Shown piece by piece: positions 1 through 10,793 of a stretch of 64,000 bases of DNA. A program made the position numbers and the translations under genes. The notes under the pieces were generated by a model. It had not been told where the DNA came from. It did no database searches and worked only from the letters and a program-made list of their open reading frames with translations. The stretch is from Protea cynaroides (Eukaryota > Streptophyta > Magnoliopsida > Proteales > Proteaceae), in assembly GCA_028583415.1 (NCBI GenBank), contig CM053276.1, positions 63,283,510 to 63,347,509 on the forward strand. Reading direction: 5' to 3'. Within the stretch, counting starts at the first letter, position 1, and each line of letters starts with the position of its first letter.

Positions 1-761
1 TAGGTGAACTTCATGTCAAACGAGCATATAGCCATGACATTCTATGAAAGTGTGTGCTTCCTATTCCTGTAAGGAGTTTGTAAATTTCCCGTAGCAGAAG
101 TGTCCACGTGCCTCCCATCAATGCCCCAACGCAATTATTATAAAAAAGATAAAAACTTACATAAATATATACAGATATATAACAAGGTAAGGCGATACAA
201 AAATCAAGAATAACGGTACTACCCTGAAGTAAGGATGATGCCTTTCGTTGTTTCTAATTTGAGGTTGTTCAACATTCATATTTGGGACACGGATATTTTC
301 CTTAGATAAGTTCAGAAATACCTTCAATACAATTTTGAAGAACATGCTAACAGTCTCCCTAGAATGTTGAAACCTCTCACCTCGCCTCCTTGTGCTACAA
401 CTCCCTTGTAGTGATTGGATGAACATTGCTAGTTGTTCACCAACCCTTATGTATCGACTATCTTGTAGCCACCCTCTATGATGCATGAGGTTATACAGGT
501 TAATGAACACGTGCCTTTTCATGCGTAAAGATTTGTATATTATATCCATATGCCCATTCAAGAGTCTGCTATCCATCTGGAACTAGTCATAGATGAATCC
601 CTACATGGTTCCTTGACGTGTAATGAATTCCCTAAGTCATAGAGGAATATGACCTCCAATATGCTCCAATCTATGTCCTCAAAAGCTCTCATAACTTCAT
701 TGCTAATCACTCCATTCATGCTTAAAATTGCATAATAAATGAAGACATAGAGACAAACCAA
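1..761 (-). pseudogene. Harbinger transposase (HARBI1-like nuclease), N-terminal part and first catalytic block
   Basis: Read on the minus strand from 761 down, fragments match the plant Harbinger transposase N-terminal region: LLNGH then RM..HVF.NL..L and LQDSRYI.V.EQLAMF, followed by RFQHSRETVS (about 157-620). After an AT-rich stretch containing a GTAAGT donor-like site (about 155-165), bases 1-135 encode IDGRHVDTSATG, then YRNRKHTLS and NVMAICSFDMKFT, i.e. the region of the first Asp of the DDE triad. The copy is broken: a frame change lies near 600, and a TAG (about 40-45) stands where the family usually has Gln before NVMA. The C-terminal half is outside the window. In the family the protein cuts and pastes the element; this copy cannot be functional. 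Confidence 0.8.
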
Positions 762-970
762 TCCATGAAGTACAAGCTAAGATTAATTCAAACCGTAACA
801 AATTTACATAATCAATTACAAAATATTTAAACAAAGTATAAAATCATTGTGCCATAAGAGCTTAACATCACACATTATACTGATATTAAAACAAACCATT
901 TAAAACAAACTATCAAACCACTGTACCAAAATTAAGATCAAACCACTGTATGAAACCATTGTATCAAACC

Positions 971-1108
971 CTTGTCCCTGGCCAATGCATTGGCAATGCC
1001 TCCCCTAATGTCATTCATCTAATGTGCAATACCAGTCAATTTTGCCCACTGAATATCACTTGGATGTGGCAGTCCATTTATCCTAAATTTTGCACACTCT
1101 GGGTTTAC
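971..1108 (-). pseudogene. Exon fragment resembling the Myb/SANT-like companion protein of Harbinger elements
   Basis: On the minus strand a TTTGTTTTCAG acceptor-like site precedes an exon starting at 1108 that encodes VNPECAKFR.NGLPH and continues to MNDIRGGIANALARD. NPECAKFR followed by a GLPH-like turn is typical of the C-terminal side of plant Myb/SANT-like proteins, the second protein of Harbinger elements. A TAG interrupts the frame before MND. The Myb domain itself was not located. Assignment is tentative and leans on the nearby transposase. Confidence 0.35.
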
Positions 1109-2469
1109 CTGAAAACAAATGACTAATTTTTTCAGAAATTCATGAACTTAATACCAAAGAATTACTATGTCTACTCCAGTTAGATATGATTACCTGGATG
1201 TATCTAAGCAAGTGGTTAGCCAACGCCTCTTCACAGATTTTTCAATTCATTTTTTTTTCCTCTTCAAAAGAATTAATTTAAGATGGAGAGAGGGGTATGA
1301 ATGACAATCAAATGACTTACTAAGAGTAAATTATACAATTTTTAACATTTGAGCTCAAAAATTGGGCCAAATTGAGTGTTGATGCTTGAATAATGCCTAA
1401 GGATTCAAATAAACTTAAATTAAAAACCTACCTCAACTTGAGGATCAGCAACAATTATCACACGTAAAACCTCAAACTTTATGCAGTCACATATGCAAAG
1501 CAGTTAAATGAAAATGAATGGAAGTTCCCCCTCAAAAAGTAACAAACTTGTGAAGCTAAAGTAAGTCATTGAATTAAGAAAAAAAGTTTTCCATTTACAC
1601 CATCAACATTTGTATTTACATATGAACGCAAATTATAGGTGCTGTTCATCCAAGCCGGCCATTGGTTCATTGTCTTACTAGAGTCTAAGCCGATTGCTAG
1701 GTCTGATATGCGTGTGAGAAAAATCCTGATTCATTGTGGTAGATAAGACCACCCCATTATCTAAATAGAAAACCTGATTCATTGCCAGGAATGTTTTTTT
1801 TTTTTTTTTAAATTAACTAAAGAAAAGTGAGAAGGAGCCTACTGTCCAGTTTCAATCATATATTGGACTGACCCTTTTCTCATGAAAATGAATACATGCC
1901 CCTGAGTTTCATTCCCAATTTATATTTCTTCCTCTGAAATATTCAAGCATTTTTCCTAGAAAGAAAAAAAATACCAGAAAGGAATAGAAAAAACTCTAGA
2001 TGCAGCATGCATGTGCATGTCCCATACAACTGTAGAAACAGGACATTTGACCCAATCTCCACCTTCGGTATTAAGTCACAGTTTCTTGGTAGACAGGAAC
2101 TATGAGAACTTCATGCAGTTTTGTTCTTACATCCATTGGATCTTCCAAATGGAATCTTTGGCTAATTAGATTGGGAAAAAAAAAATTAATAAATACCTTT
2201 GGTTATACTCAAGACTTATAGTTACAAAACAGAAAATCTTGTGGGATATTTGCCATAAACTAAATATATATTTGGCATCTCATACTCTTCCAGCAACTGC
2301 CTACACAAGCTAGTCGACTCTGAAATTTTCTTTTATCTCTTCCCCAAACACACTACTGCCTCAATAAACTTTAAATACATTAAACTCTACACAATCAATT
2401 CTTACCAACTAAACAATGTTGGGTACAAAAATACTGTTTCATCATTCTAAACTATAAATTTTTCGAGAA

Positions 2470-2625
2470 AACATTTATCCCCTTCACCCTGATTAACAGA
2501 ACATCATACAAATGAGAATTTTATCAATTTAACAAATTTAAAACCAGAACGTTTATCCCCTTCACCCCGATTAACTGAACATCATACAAATGAGAATTAT
2601 ATCAATTTAACAAATTTAAAACCAG
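2470..2625. repeat. Two tandem copies of a 78-bp unit
   Basis: Copy 1 (2470-2547) and copy 2 (2548-2625) both run from TTTATCCCCTTCACCC to AAATTTAAAACCAG and differ at only a few positions. The unit lies in the non-coding part of the Harbinger remnant and has no visible coding content. Confidence 0.9.
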
Positions 2626-3119
2626 ACAATCTAGGAAGACAATAGGGTTTCACCAGTTAGCAGTGGCATGCTTCTTTAAAGACAAAAGCAGGAAAACGAA
2701 AAGAAAAAATCTTTGGGCAGGATTAAGGGCCTGACTAAGGGAGGCACCTCACTTGCAAGGAATTGATCTGCTAATTCCAAATACACCCCATTAAGTGTTT
2801 GTGTAGATGGGGAAAAAACTGCAATAGGATTTTCAGTTTTAACTGTTAAATAGAAGATATCTTTGGGCAGGACAAGTAAATATCACCAGAATACTGTCGG
2901 CTTTCATGAGTTTAATAAGTTCAACAAAACACAGATCATGAGTTTAACTCTCTACTTTTTCAATAAAACAACACAAAATGATGATAACTATATGAAACCC
3001 AGGATATGAGAGAAGATGAAACAATACGCAAGAATGGATCAATGAAAAAAATAATACGATTTCAAATAAAAACACAGAGTAGCTTCTCAGAGAAGATGAA
3101 TAATACCTTTCTGTGAAGA

Positions 3120-3329
3120 AACGTAGTGTTCAAAGTAGCTGAAGAAGGAAGAAAAGAATGAAAGTAGAACATAACCTAAAATCGTTTATCAAAAAAAAAA
3201 AAAAAAAAAAAACAATAGAAAATTTTCCTTCTTCAAATTGGTTATTTCAAAGTAGAAAGGATTCCTTCTTCAAAAAACCAATGTAAGATCTCTTTCATAA
3301 CGTAGTGTTCAAAGTAGCTGAAGAAGGAA
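3120..3329. repeat. 31-bp direct repeat flanking a poly(A) run
   Basis: The same 31-bp string (starting AACGTAGTGTTCAAAG) occurs at 3120-3150 and 3299-3329. Between the copies lies a run of more than 20 A (3189-3211). A poly(A) run beside a direct repeat can mark a short retroposed insert, but the body is too short and anonymous to name. Confidence 0.7.
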
Positions 3330-3894
3330 AAAATTAGGGTTTTTTTATTTAACGGTAAAACCTTCAACCCCTTTGTTCATTCTGATAATGGAACTGAAAC
3401 CACCATCCAAGAAGAGGGTTTATGAGTGAGGGATTTGAGAATCTCACCCAAAAATAGATGAACTGATCCTGGTTTCCACACTCGCAGGTCAATGGTGTTT
3501 TCTCCCTCGACCATGAAGCTGAGATGAGAAGGGAAACTGAGAAGCTAAGATGCAGTCAGTAAAAGAGAAGCAGGGAGGAAGAACTCGTACATCGATGATA
3601 AAGAAAAACTCAACCTTCGATCTCTGACAAACTATCGAGATTTTTCGATGGTTGAGTGAATTAAAAATAGAGTAACTCCATTTATTTTAACTCCAATTTT
3701 CAGCTCTGAAGTTGAAAAACATCTTTTTGATATTTCAAAAAAATAAATTCTGAAAACCATTTGGAGTCAGTTCAATCATGGATTCTTTAGAAATCCGAAC
3801 TGAATTACTACATAGATTTTTATCCTATTTATTATCCATTTATGATCCAGAAATCAGAATCAAACTTCTTTATCAAACACTCCCATGACGTGCA

Positions 3895-4219
3895 AAAACT
3901 CTCTTCTCTCTCCTCTCTCCTCTCTCCTCTCTCGATTTGGGAGTTTGCCTATAAGTCATAACCAACGGGCACAAAAGTGTATGCCCAATCGGGACTCTCC
4001 TTCAACCTTCCGATTAATTTAGTCTGAGAGTCTCTCTTCCTTCTTGGGGCAGCAGAGAAATTCGCAGAGACAGCTTCTCATTTCAACCCCACCATCGAGG
4101 GTTTGTCTGATCTCTACTGCCCTTCAAGCTCCACAACAATTTAAAAAAAAAAAAGAAAAAGGAAAAATTTCTTCTTCAACCAACCAGAAAGAAGATCGTT
4201 GCATCGATTACCAATCTCA
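3895..4219 (+). promoter_or_regulatory. AVT6E core promoter and 5' leader (predicted)
   Basis: A CT-rich microsatellite built from TCTCTCC units (3901-3933) is followed by a TATA-like CTATAAG (3950-3956) and then a pyrimidine-rich leader (about 4000-4140) up to the putative 5'UTR intron donor. The order fits a plant promoter with a transcription start near 3980-3990, but the start is inferred. The region begins about ten bases after the Harbinger terminus. Confidence 0.4.
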
Positions 4220-4345
4220 GTAAGTTCTCTCTATCCATGGATTCTTTGATCTGAGAGCTAAAAGAAAGAGATTTGAAACTTGGAAAGTCCTCTGTTTCTT
4301 TCCCTTCTTTATTTTCTTTGTTGTCTTTTTAATTTGTAAAAGTAG
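4220..4345 (+). other. Predicted 5'UTR intron of AVT6E
   Basis: The donor GTAAGTTC at 4220 follows CAATCTCA, and a long T/C-rich tract leads to TAG at 4343-4345, 17 bases before the start codon. It resembles a short plant intron ending just upstream of the ATG. Splicing is predicted, not shown. Confidence 0.5.
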
Positions 4346-4362
4346 GGGATAAATTGACAAAA

Positions 4363-5823
4363 ATGCATAGTCATTATTCCGTTCTTCCGAAAACTTCAGT
4401 CGTAGAATTTCCTGATGATGTTTCTTCTGAAGATCATCTTGATTCCTCAATCGTTAGATCTTCCCAAAAGAACTTTGTAAAATTGCTTCCTATAGGAGAT
4501 GAAGAAGTCAACCATATCGACGACGATGATGATGATGATTTCACATTCATGGTTAGCGATGTCAAGGGTGGCGGATCTGGTATCCCTGGAGCCGTTTTCA
4601 ACCTCACAACAACGATCATCGGCGCTGGAATTATGGCCCTTCCTGCCACCATGAAAGTCCTTGGGATAGTTCTTGGGCTTATTATGATAGTTTTGATGGG
4701 GATCTTGTCGGAGATCAGTGTTGAATTACTTGTTCGGTTCTCTGTTCTTCGCAAGGCGCATTCTTACGGTGATCTTGTTCAGTCAGCGTTGGGTCGTCCG
4801 GCGAGGATTCTGTGTGAGATATGTATAATTGTCAATAATGCAGGGGTTTTGGTAGTTTATTTGATAATCATGGGTGATGTTATGTCGGGATCTCTGGATC
4901 ATGTTGGGGTGTTCGATCAATGGCTCGGAAATGGGTTTTGGGATCACAGGAAGATAGTTATATTAGTCATTGTGGTGCTTTTTCTTGCTCCGCTGTGCTC
5001 TTTGGAGAAGATTGATTCCTTGAGCTTGAGTTCAGCTGCTTCAGTGGCTCTGGCTATTGTTTTTGTTCTTGTTGCCAGTATGATTGCTTCTGTGAAGCTT
5101 GTTGAAGGGCGGATAGAACCACCAAGGCTGAGTCCAGACTTGGGGTCGAAGAAGGCTATAATGGATCTGCTTGTAGTGATCCCAATCATGACGAACGCTT
5201 ATGTCTGTCACTTTAACGTGCAGCCCATCTACAATGAGCTCGAAGGTCGATCTCCTCAGAAGATGAATAGGGTAGGGAGGATCACTACTGCTTTGTGTAT
5301 TTTGGTTTATGCCACAACAGCTGTATCTGGGTATCTACTGTTTGGGAAAGATACAGAAGCAGATGTGCTAACCAACTTTGATAGGGACCTTGGGATCCGT
5401 TTCAGTTCAGCCCTGAACTATATTGTTCGTGTTGGGTACATTCTTCATCTGGTGCTTGTCTTCCCTGTTATCCATTTCTCCCTTAGGCAAACAGTGGATG
5501 CCTTGTTGTTTGAGGGATCAGAGCCTCTATCAGGGAGCAGGAAGAGGTCATTGGCCTTAACAGCAGTGTTGTTGTTACTTATTTATATTGCTTCCACTAT
5601 GATTCCCAGCATTTGGACGGCTTTTAAGTTTACAGGAGCAACGACAGCAGTCTCATTGGGTTTCATATTTCCGTCTCTGCTTACATTAAGGTTGAACCAG
5701 CAAGGGGTGGAATTAAACCAAGGAGAAAAGCCTTTATCATGGTTGATGCTGATATTGGCAACAACTGTTAGTGTTGTAGGAGTAATTGGAAATATATATA
5801 GCATCAGCAGCCAATCTGAATGA
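4363..5823 (+). CDS. AVT6E: Amino-acid transporter AVT6E (AAAP family), complete single coding exon
   Basis: The 486-residue product belongs to the amino acid/auxin permease superfamily, SLC38-like AVT6 branch, which moves amino acids across endomembranes. The sequence tracks my recollection of the Arabidopsis At1g80510 protein from the start (MHSHYSVLPKTS) to the end (IGNIYS.SSQSE). Visible parts: a hydrophilic acidic N-terminus with an Asp run (residues 53-59); the family start of TM1, GAVFNLTTTIIGAGIMALP (about 77-95); about eleven hydrophobic segments; and conserved blocks YLIIMGDVMSGS, NAYVCHFNVQPIYNELEGRSP and GYLLFGKDT. The ATG at 4363 is chosen because it gives the family N-terminus; the frame is open a few codons further upstream but has no earlier ATG. 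No frameshift is seen. Substrate and exact membrane are known only for relatives. Confidence 0.95.
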   Translation: MHSHYSVLPKTSVVEFPDDVSSEDHLDSSIVRSSQKNFVKLLPIGDEEVNHIDDDDDDDFTFMVSDVKGGGSGIPGAVFNLTTTIIGAGIMALPATMKVLGIVLGLIMIVLMGILSEISVELLVRFSVLRKAHSYGDLVQSALGRPARILCEICIIVNNAGVLVVYLIIMGDVMSGSLDHVGVFDQWLGNGFWDHRKIVILVIVVLFLAPLCSLEKIDSLSLSSAASVALAIVFVLVASMIASVKLVEGRIEPPRLSPDLGSKKAIMDLLVVIPIMTNAYVCHFNVQPIYNELEGRSPQKMNRVGRITTALCILVYATTAVSGYLLFGKDTEADVLTNFDRDLGIRFSSALNYIVRVGYILHLVLVFPVIHFSLRQTVDALLFEGSEPLSGSRKRSLALTAVLLLLIYIASTMIPSIWTAFKFTGATTAVSLGFIFPSLLTLRLNQQGVELNQGEKPLSWLMLILATTVSVVGVIGNIYSISSQSE

Positions 5824-7179
5824 CACTTCCCCATTTGATTTTTGATACTTCATTGCTAGATATCATTTTGTGGATTTGACAGAAATTTTGGGGAAAAGAT
5901 TTCTTCATGCTTCTGTTGATGTTATGGTTTTGAGTAGAAGATGATGAGAAAATTATCTCCAGCTTTGACATTGCTGTCGGGAGACTGGTGAGCTCTCTCA
6001 TTGTGCTGAAAGTCACTTGATGCATTTCTGTGGAGGCCTCGTCTCCTTTTGATGTTTTGCCAGGAGTTAGAACATAGTCGGACAAATCCAGGTTAATCTA
6101 TGCTAGAGGGGGAGTTTTCTATGGTTGCACCATTGAGGGTGAGGGTAAGATAGTTTGATAAAGTGGTGATATCAGGAACTGGATCACGTCTTACATTCTT
6201 CAGTCCACGTAATAACCTTCTCAAATTCAGACAGCGATTAAATGCAAAGGGCAAGACCGCAAGGGGTTCGAATGAAGGCACCACCAAGTTGTGTATTATT
6301 TTGTTGAAGAGAAAATTGTAGGAATGGATTCAGTTTATACCTTTTTGATAGAACAGTTCTAGGTTCTACATTCCTCAGCACCACTTAATCTTCTTCACAA
6401 TCTTCAATTTTATGATGCTGCACCATGTTGGTAAAAAATACTGATAAAATTTCTCTTCAAACTAGTTTCCATGATTTGTAAAACATGCCATAAATTATTT
6501 AGGTCAGAAATCATGTGTTTTCGGATTTATGGGTTGTTGCGCAGTGCGATGTCGGTTTGAAATGCTCACATTTTCTGGGCCTGAAATTTTAATTTGTGTT
6601 AAGATATGCATGATGTAACCTGTGTAAAATCATTTCAGTCTGTTCTTTTTTGCAGAACATTACAATCCTTCCAACTTGAAGAACAATTTGTCCTACTGTT
6701 ATTCTTATCTTGTAATCTTCTCAAATTCATCTTTCATGATATTCTGACTTGATGCACCTACCCCAGGAGAATACACTCCATAGGCATTGGTTTCCAATGG
6801 TCAGTGCAGTTGTCTCAGTGATTTGGAAGAAAAAGAAATTCAGAAACTACGACAGACCTGGCATTTTTTTCATGTTACATAATATAGCCACACTCAGAGA
6901 TAGATCCAACACCAATCTCCCTTTTCTCAATTCCTATCAGAGAGCCTGTGTATAAACCTTGATTCTCAGATTGATTGATGCTTTGTTATTTGCAATGAGT
7001 GCAATCCATACACTTACAAATTAGAATGTCCAAATCAGTTGCTAATGAAATAGTCCTTTAGAGGATGTTTAGGATAATCCTCCGCGGGCGGGGGGGTTGA
7101 TCACTTGCAAGTTCTATGTCGATATGTGTGTGCAGATTGATTGGCAACTAAATCTTGTATGAGAAGCATGAGAAACAGT
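5824..7179. other. AVT6E 3' flank; no other gene seen
   Basis: This stretch holds the AVT6E 3'UTR, of unknown length, and AT-rich sequence. Several AATAAA-like and TTGTAA motifs are present but none is clearly the poly(A) signal. Short open frames on both strands match no family I know. A small G-rich patch (7083-7096) is the only compositional oddity. Confidence 0.5.
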
Positions 7180-7434
7180 CATCCTTTCCTCCACATGTAA
7201 AAACTTAAGTTCACCAACGGAGTCCATCAATAAGTAAACAAATATGGTGCAGATAAAAATGAAGGTGAACATTTTTCTCCACCTTGGGTGAAAAGAATCT
7301 AACCATAACAGACATCATCCTTTCCTCCACATGTAAAGTTCACCAACAGTCCATCAATAAGTTAACAAATATGGTCTAGATAAAAATGAAGGTGAACATT
7401 TTTCTCCATTCTGGGTGAAAAGAAACTAGCCATT
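7180..7434. repeat. Tandem duplication, unit about 120-130 bp
   Basis: Copy 1 (about 7180-7312) and copy 2 (about 7314-7434) both begin ATCCTTTCCTCCACATGTAA and share a GAAGGTGAACATTTTTCTCC block before ending in GGGTGAAAAGAA. They differ by small indels and scattered substitutions. No coding content is visible. Confidence 0.85.
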
Positions 7435-8139
7435 AGTAATCATTGTACAAAATAAATTCCGATGTTTGCCGGATTCTCATCGAAGATTATAAGGTCCTGA
7501 AACAATATGTAAAGATTCTTTCTTCATTGTGGATGACGAAAAACTCAGTCCAAAAATGAAAATGAAACTCATGTTTTCAGGAGGGAACTACTTATCTAGC
7601 ATAGTAATTGGATGTAGCAGTCACCTAGGATACTAACAGCAGGTGGGATGCTACCTGCTGTTTGGTTCTTGGAGTGATCTATTTTAAATCTCAAGTAATT
7701 GATATTACCCTTCTAAACTTGAGATCCGGTGGGGAGCTCCACAAGTTATGGCACAGGTAAATGCTGTATGCCCAGGCGAGGGATATGCAGGAGAGGCTTT
7801 CATTCTTCTTTGTTCATGCAACAGGGTGTAGCAGTCATAGTTCTCTTATCCTGGACTCTGGATATTATATATGGCTTTCTGCAGCAAGGAAGAAACCCAG
7901 AGCGGATGCACTGGACTGTGCACTCCCTAAAGGTTTATGCATTTAGTGAAACCTTTAATCTGTCTCTATGGTATTTTCAAATATTGTATATCTGCTAAAT
8001 GTTCTTTTAGTTCAGTATGTTTTGCCTTTTTTTTTGGGGTCTTTGGCTTACCCATTGTATATCAGTTGTATGTAACACAGATATTGAGCTTCTCTAGTAG
8101 TTTCTTTTAACGAGTAACCACTTTTGGTAAAGCTGAATG
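7435..8139. other. Non-genic spacer
   Basis: No recognisable gene. Two overlapping plus-strand frames (about 7729-7998) are open by chance-like length and match nothing I recognise. A T9 run (8028-8036) could be, on the minus strand, the A-rich tail of the LINE remnant that follows. Confidence 0.4.
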
Positions 8140-9504
8140 CTATTCATTCAAAATTTGGGAACAACCAATGGAATCAGTCTTACAAAGGTCTGAAATCCAA
8201 TGAGTGGAATTGGGCCATAATACCTTCCCTGGAGTAATTAAGACCCTCCTTGCAAGGGAGTTGGCAACATAGTTTGCCTCCCTTCTAACATGATGAAAAA
8301 AAAAAAATAGACAAACCTCTAACAATAAGCAAAATGTCATTGACAATGGATTGAATATCATTGACAATGGATTGAACTTGAATATCCTCCAAAACACCAT
8401 GGTGGGATAAGATTTGAGCAATCTCCAAGCAGTCAGTTTCAACAATCAAATTGTAACCATTGGCAATAGCGTCAAGAATACTGGCTCTGACCGCTAAAGC
8501 CCCTCCAAATGCCACCGTGAGAAACGGTACATCCCAAGAAACTTGCAAAACAGGGTCACCTTGGACAGATCTGTTAACATAATCAATACCACTTAAGGGT
8601 GTCAACGGGCTGGTCCGGGCCGGTTTCGGTCCGGGCTGAATCGGTGTCGGGTTTTATAAGCCCAACCCAAAACATGTTCATTAAGAGTTCGGGCTGGGTT
8701 GGGCTGCGCTGGACACAATAATTATCGGGCTGGTCGGTGTCGGTTTGTTATCGGGCTAGGCTTATTGAGGTGATTTCAGGCTGGTTCGGTCCGAACCGGG
8801 CTTATTAAGGTTATCGGGCCTATTTTATATGTAAGATATATAGCCTATTTTATTATTTCTATCTATAAAATTAGCATAATTCCTCCTATATGTATGTAAT
8901 TCAGTAAATTGTAACAATTAACATATTCTTTTCAACTATAGATTCATATAATCTTTTGGATCAAGAAGTGAACTATAACAGTGTAATATAATCCATCAAA
9001 ATTTAAAACCATTAAAATTAAGAAACTGGGCTTGGATGGACCTTATCGGTGTTCGGATTAGGTATTATTGGTTCGGGCTTCTTGATGGGCTGGTCCGGTC
9101 TGGTTTTGGTTTGCGCTGAAAAGGTGTCGGACTTTACAAGCCGAGACCGAAACCTATCCATTAAGGTTCGGTCCGAACTGGGTTTGGGTTATATCGGGCC
9201 GGCTCGGTCAGTGCTACCGGACCGGGCCCATTTTTGACACCCTTGATAGAACTGTATAATGAAACCAATGAGAGAGTTGCATCTGTATTAAGCTTGAAAT
9301 ACCCAGCTGGTGGTGAATCCATTTATTTGGAAGATCAGATTGATTATCTGTAGAACCAGTAAGATCAGCCGCAAAAGATAAAGCCTCCTGATAATCCCGA
9401 AAAGCAAGTTCTACACTTTTAACAACATCTATAGGAGATGACTCCCTATTTTCAAAATATAAAGCATTACTAGCATTCCAAAGAAATCAACATATGAAAC
9501 TAGC
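8140..9504 (-). pseudogene. LINE (L1-type) pol 3' end: RNase H domain, broken
   Basis: On the minus strand, bases 9500 to 9245 encode FLWNASNALYFENRESSP and then PPAGYFKLNTDAT, the start of the plant LINE RNase H domain (RVT_3) with its first Asp. After the MITE at 8595-9244 the domain resumes (8594 to 8140): ALAVRASILDAIANGYNLIVETD, then HVRREANYVANSLARR, the last part of the fold. Frame changes lie near 8295 (an A8 run) and near 9330, and a 21-bp tandem duplication (about 8336-8376) adds residues. The upstream LINE part is cut off by the Tat insertion at 9505 and may resume after 56316. In the family this domain removes RNA during target-primed reverse transcription. Confidence 0.75.
8595..9244. 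mobile_element. MITE with AAGGGTGTCAA terminal inverted repeats
   Basis: The termini AAGGGTGTCAA (8595-8605) and TTGACACCCTT (9234-9244) are a perfect 11-bp inverted repeat. Both subterminal parts (about 8605-8820 and 9080-9235) are rich in CCGG and GGGCTGGTCCGG-like strings and are loosely repeated in direct orientation, with an AT-rich centre. No ORF is visible. It interrupts the LINE RNase H domain between its first catalytic Asp and the next conserved block, so it is younger than the LINE. No clear target-site duplication could be matched, so the superfamily (hAT-like is my guess) stays open. Confidence 0.75.
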
Positions 9505-10333
9505 TGTTGTCGTCCCAAACCGGATTGATCCTTAGTTTGCTCAAACTTCCTACAAAATGAGAGGATGACACTGTAGTGATGGTCGGGTGGAGACACCCTT
9601 TGACCACTCTGATGCATAAGTCAGTTTGAGAGACAAGTAGTATGGGACACGTAAGAAGGACTATCCCTTTTGAATTAAGGGGATTCGGGTAGCTAACTCA
9701 CTTTGAGCTTGAATGCGAGGAAAAATGTCTGTGTGTTACCTGGGTATGCTTCCTCTATTTATAGGTTTGGAGTAACCTAGATGTGGGAGCTGGATATATC
9801 CTCTGTCGTGGCAGAATATCCTCCTTGGAGCCTGATTTGCGCCCCTTGATTTGGAGATCAGATGATTTTCTGCTGAGTCATTCGGGCAGTGGGATCTCTT
9901 TCTCAGGATTCTGTTGTCTTCCCCTTAGCGAATATTTGGGGGGACTTGGATCTCTCACTTTATTTGATGCTGGTCCCACTTGTACGTTATAATACAACTG
10001 GCTTGTGACATGTGGATCCGTTTTTCTTTGAGGTCCACTTGAAGGGGCGCTGAGGCTGTAGTGGTAAAGAGCTGTCGAGGCCTGCATATAGGTAGGGAGC
10101 TAAGGCTCCCATCTTGGCGAGGCTCCGAGGTCCGTAGGGCCGTAAGGTCCCGAGGTGATCGAAGGTACGAGGCTCCGAGGTTCTTTACTATCTCCATGTG
10201 TGGTTCCTGGCTCATCAGGAGCTGCTTTCATCTTAGTCCTCTAAGGTAGACAATGCGAGTTGGACCTTCCTTGTTCTGTCCCTGGTATACAAGTGTTGGA
10301 ACCCGATTCGGGGAGACATATCCTCCCATATCA
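9505..10333 (-). repeat. 3' LTR of the Tat element
   Basis: In element orientation it starts TGATATGGGAGGAT (at 10333) and ends CGACAACA (at 9505). The same sequence recurs as the split 5' LTR: 9505-9795 matches 41298-41590 and the rest matches 55729-56316. A purine-rich tract lies just inside at about 10334-10356 (minus strand). Confidence 0.85.
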
Positions 10334-10793
10334 GATGCCCTTTGCCTTTGCCCGCTTCTTGAAGGTGGGGAGGGCAATATGTCTTTTCACCCTGTTTCCG
10401 AGACCTCCGAGGTAATTTCATCAGGAGGAGGACGGTTACCTTTTGAGTGGGATTTTTCCAAATCCGAGCGGTGGGTCCCTCCACCCACCTTGTTTTACAC
10501 TGATCGTACGGTCATGTCATGAATGTGGCTATCACAGAGATAGTGGGGTGAAGCTACGTGCATTCTAGCTTTTTCGATGCGACGATTATAGCCGTTTTTG
10601 TAGGTTACTAGGTTATTATGGCCTATGTTCGGATTTTTATCCAAACGAACGGTCCTTAAATACTGTTCATCTTCTCTCTTTTTTTTTTTTTCTTTCTTTC
10701 TGCCTTCTTCTCGATCTTCTCTGGTTTTTCTTGCTGTCTTTTTCGTTTATCTCCGCACAGTACTTCGTCGATACTCATCACCCACAAGTAAGT

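Larger units (their letters stand above)
1..3884 (-). mobile_element. PIF/Harbinger DNA transposon, decayed, continues off the left edge
   Basis: The right terminus reads, on the minus strand, GGGAGTGTTTGATAAAG (3868-3884), the GGG..TGTTTG type of terminal inverted repeat known for plant PIF/Harbinger elements. The element also contains a broken Harbinger transposase (1-761) and a fragment resembling the Myb/SANT-like companion protein (971-1108), both on the minus strand. The other terminus lies outside the window, so neither the TIR pair nor the 3-bp TSD can be confirmed. Bases 1109-3600 between the ORF fragments and the terminus show only AT-rich sequence, a poly(A) run (3189-3211) and short duplications. 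Membership rests on the transposase plus one terminus; it is possible that the terminus belongs to a separate MITE. Confidence 0.6.

Noticed and set aside
4354..4362. Upstream start of AVT6E at TTG 4354
   Set aside because: The TTG is not a plausible plant start, and the ATG at 4363 gives the N-terminus expected from the family.
7729..7998. Two overlapping plus-strand open frames as a small gene
   Set aside because: No start context, no family match, and both frames overlap with unremarkable composition.
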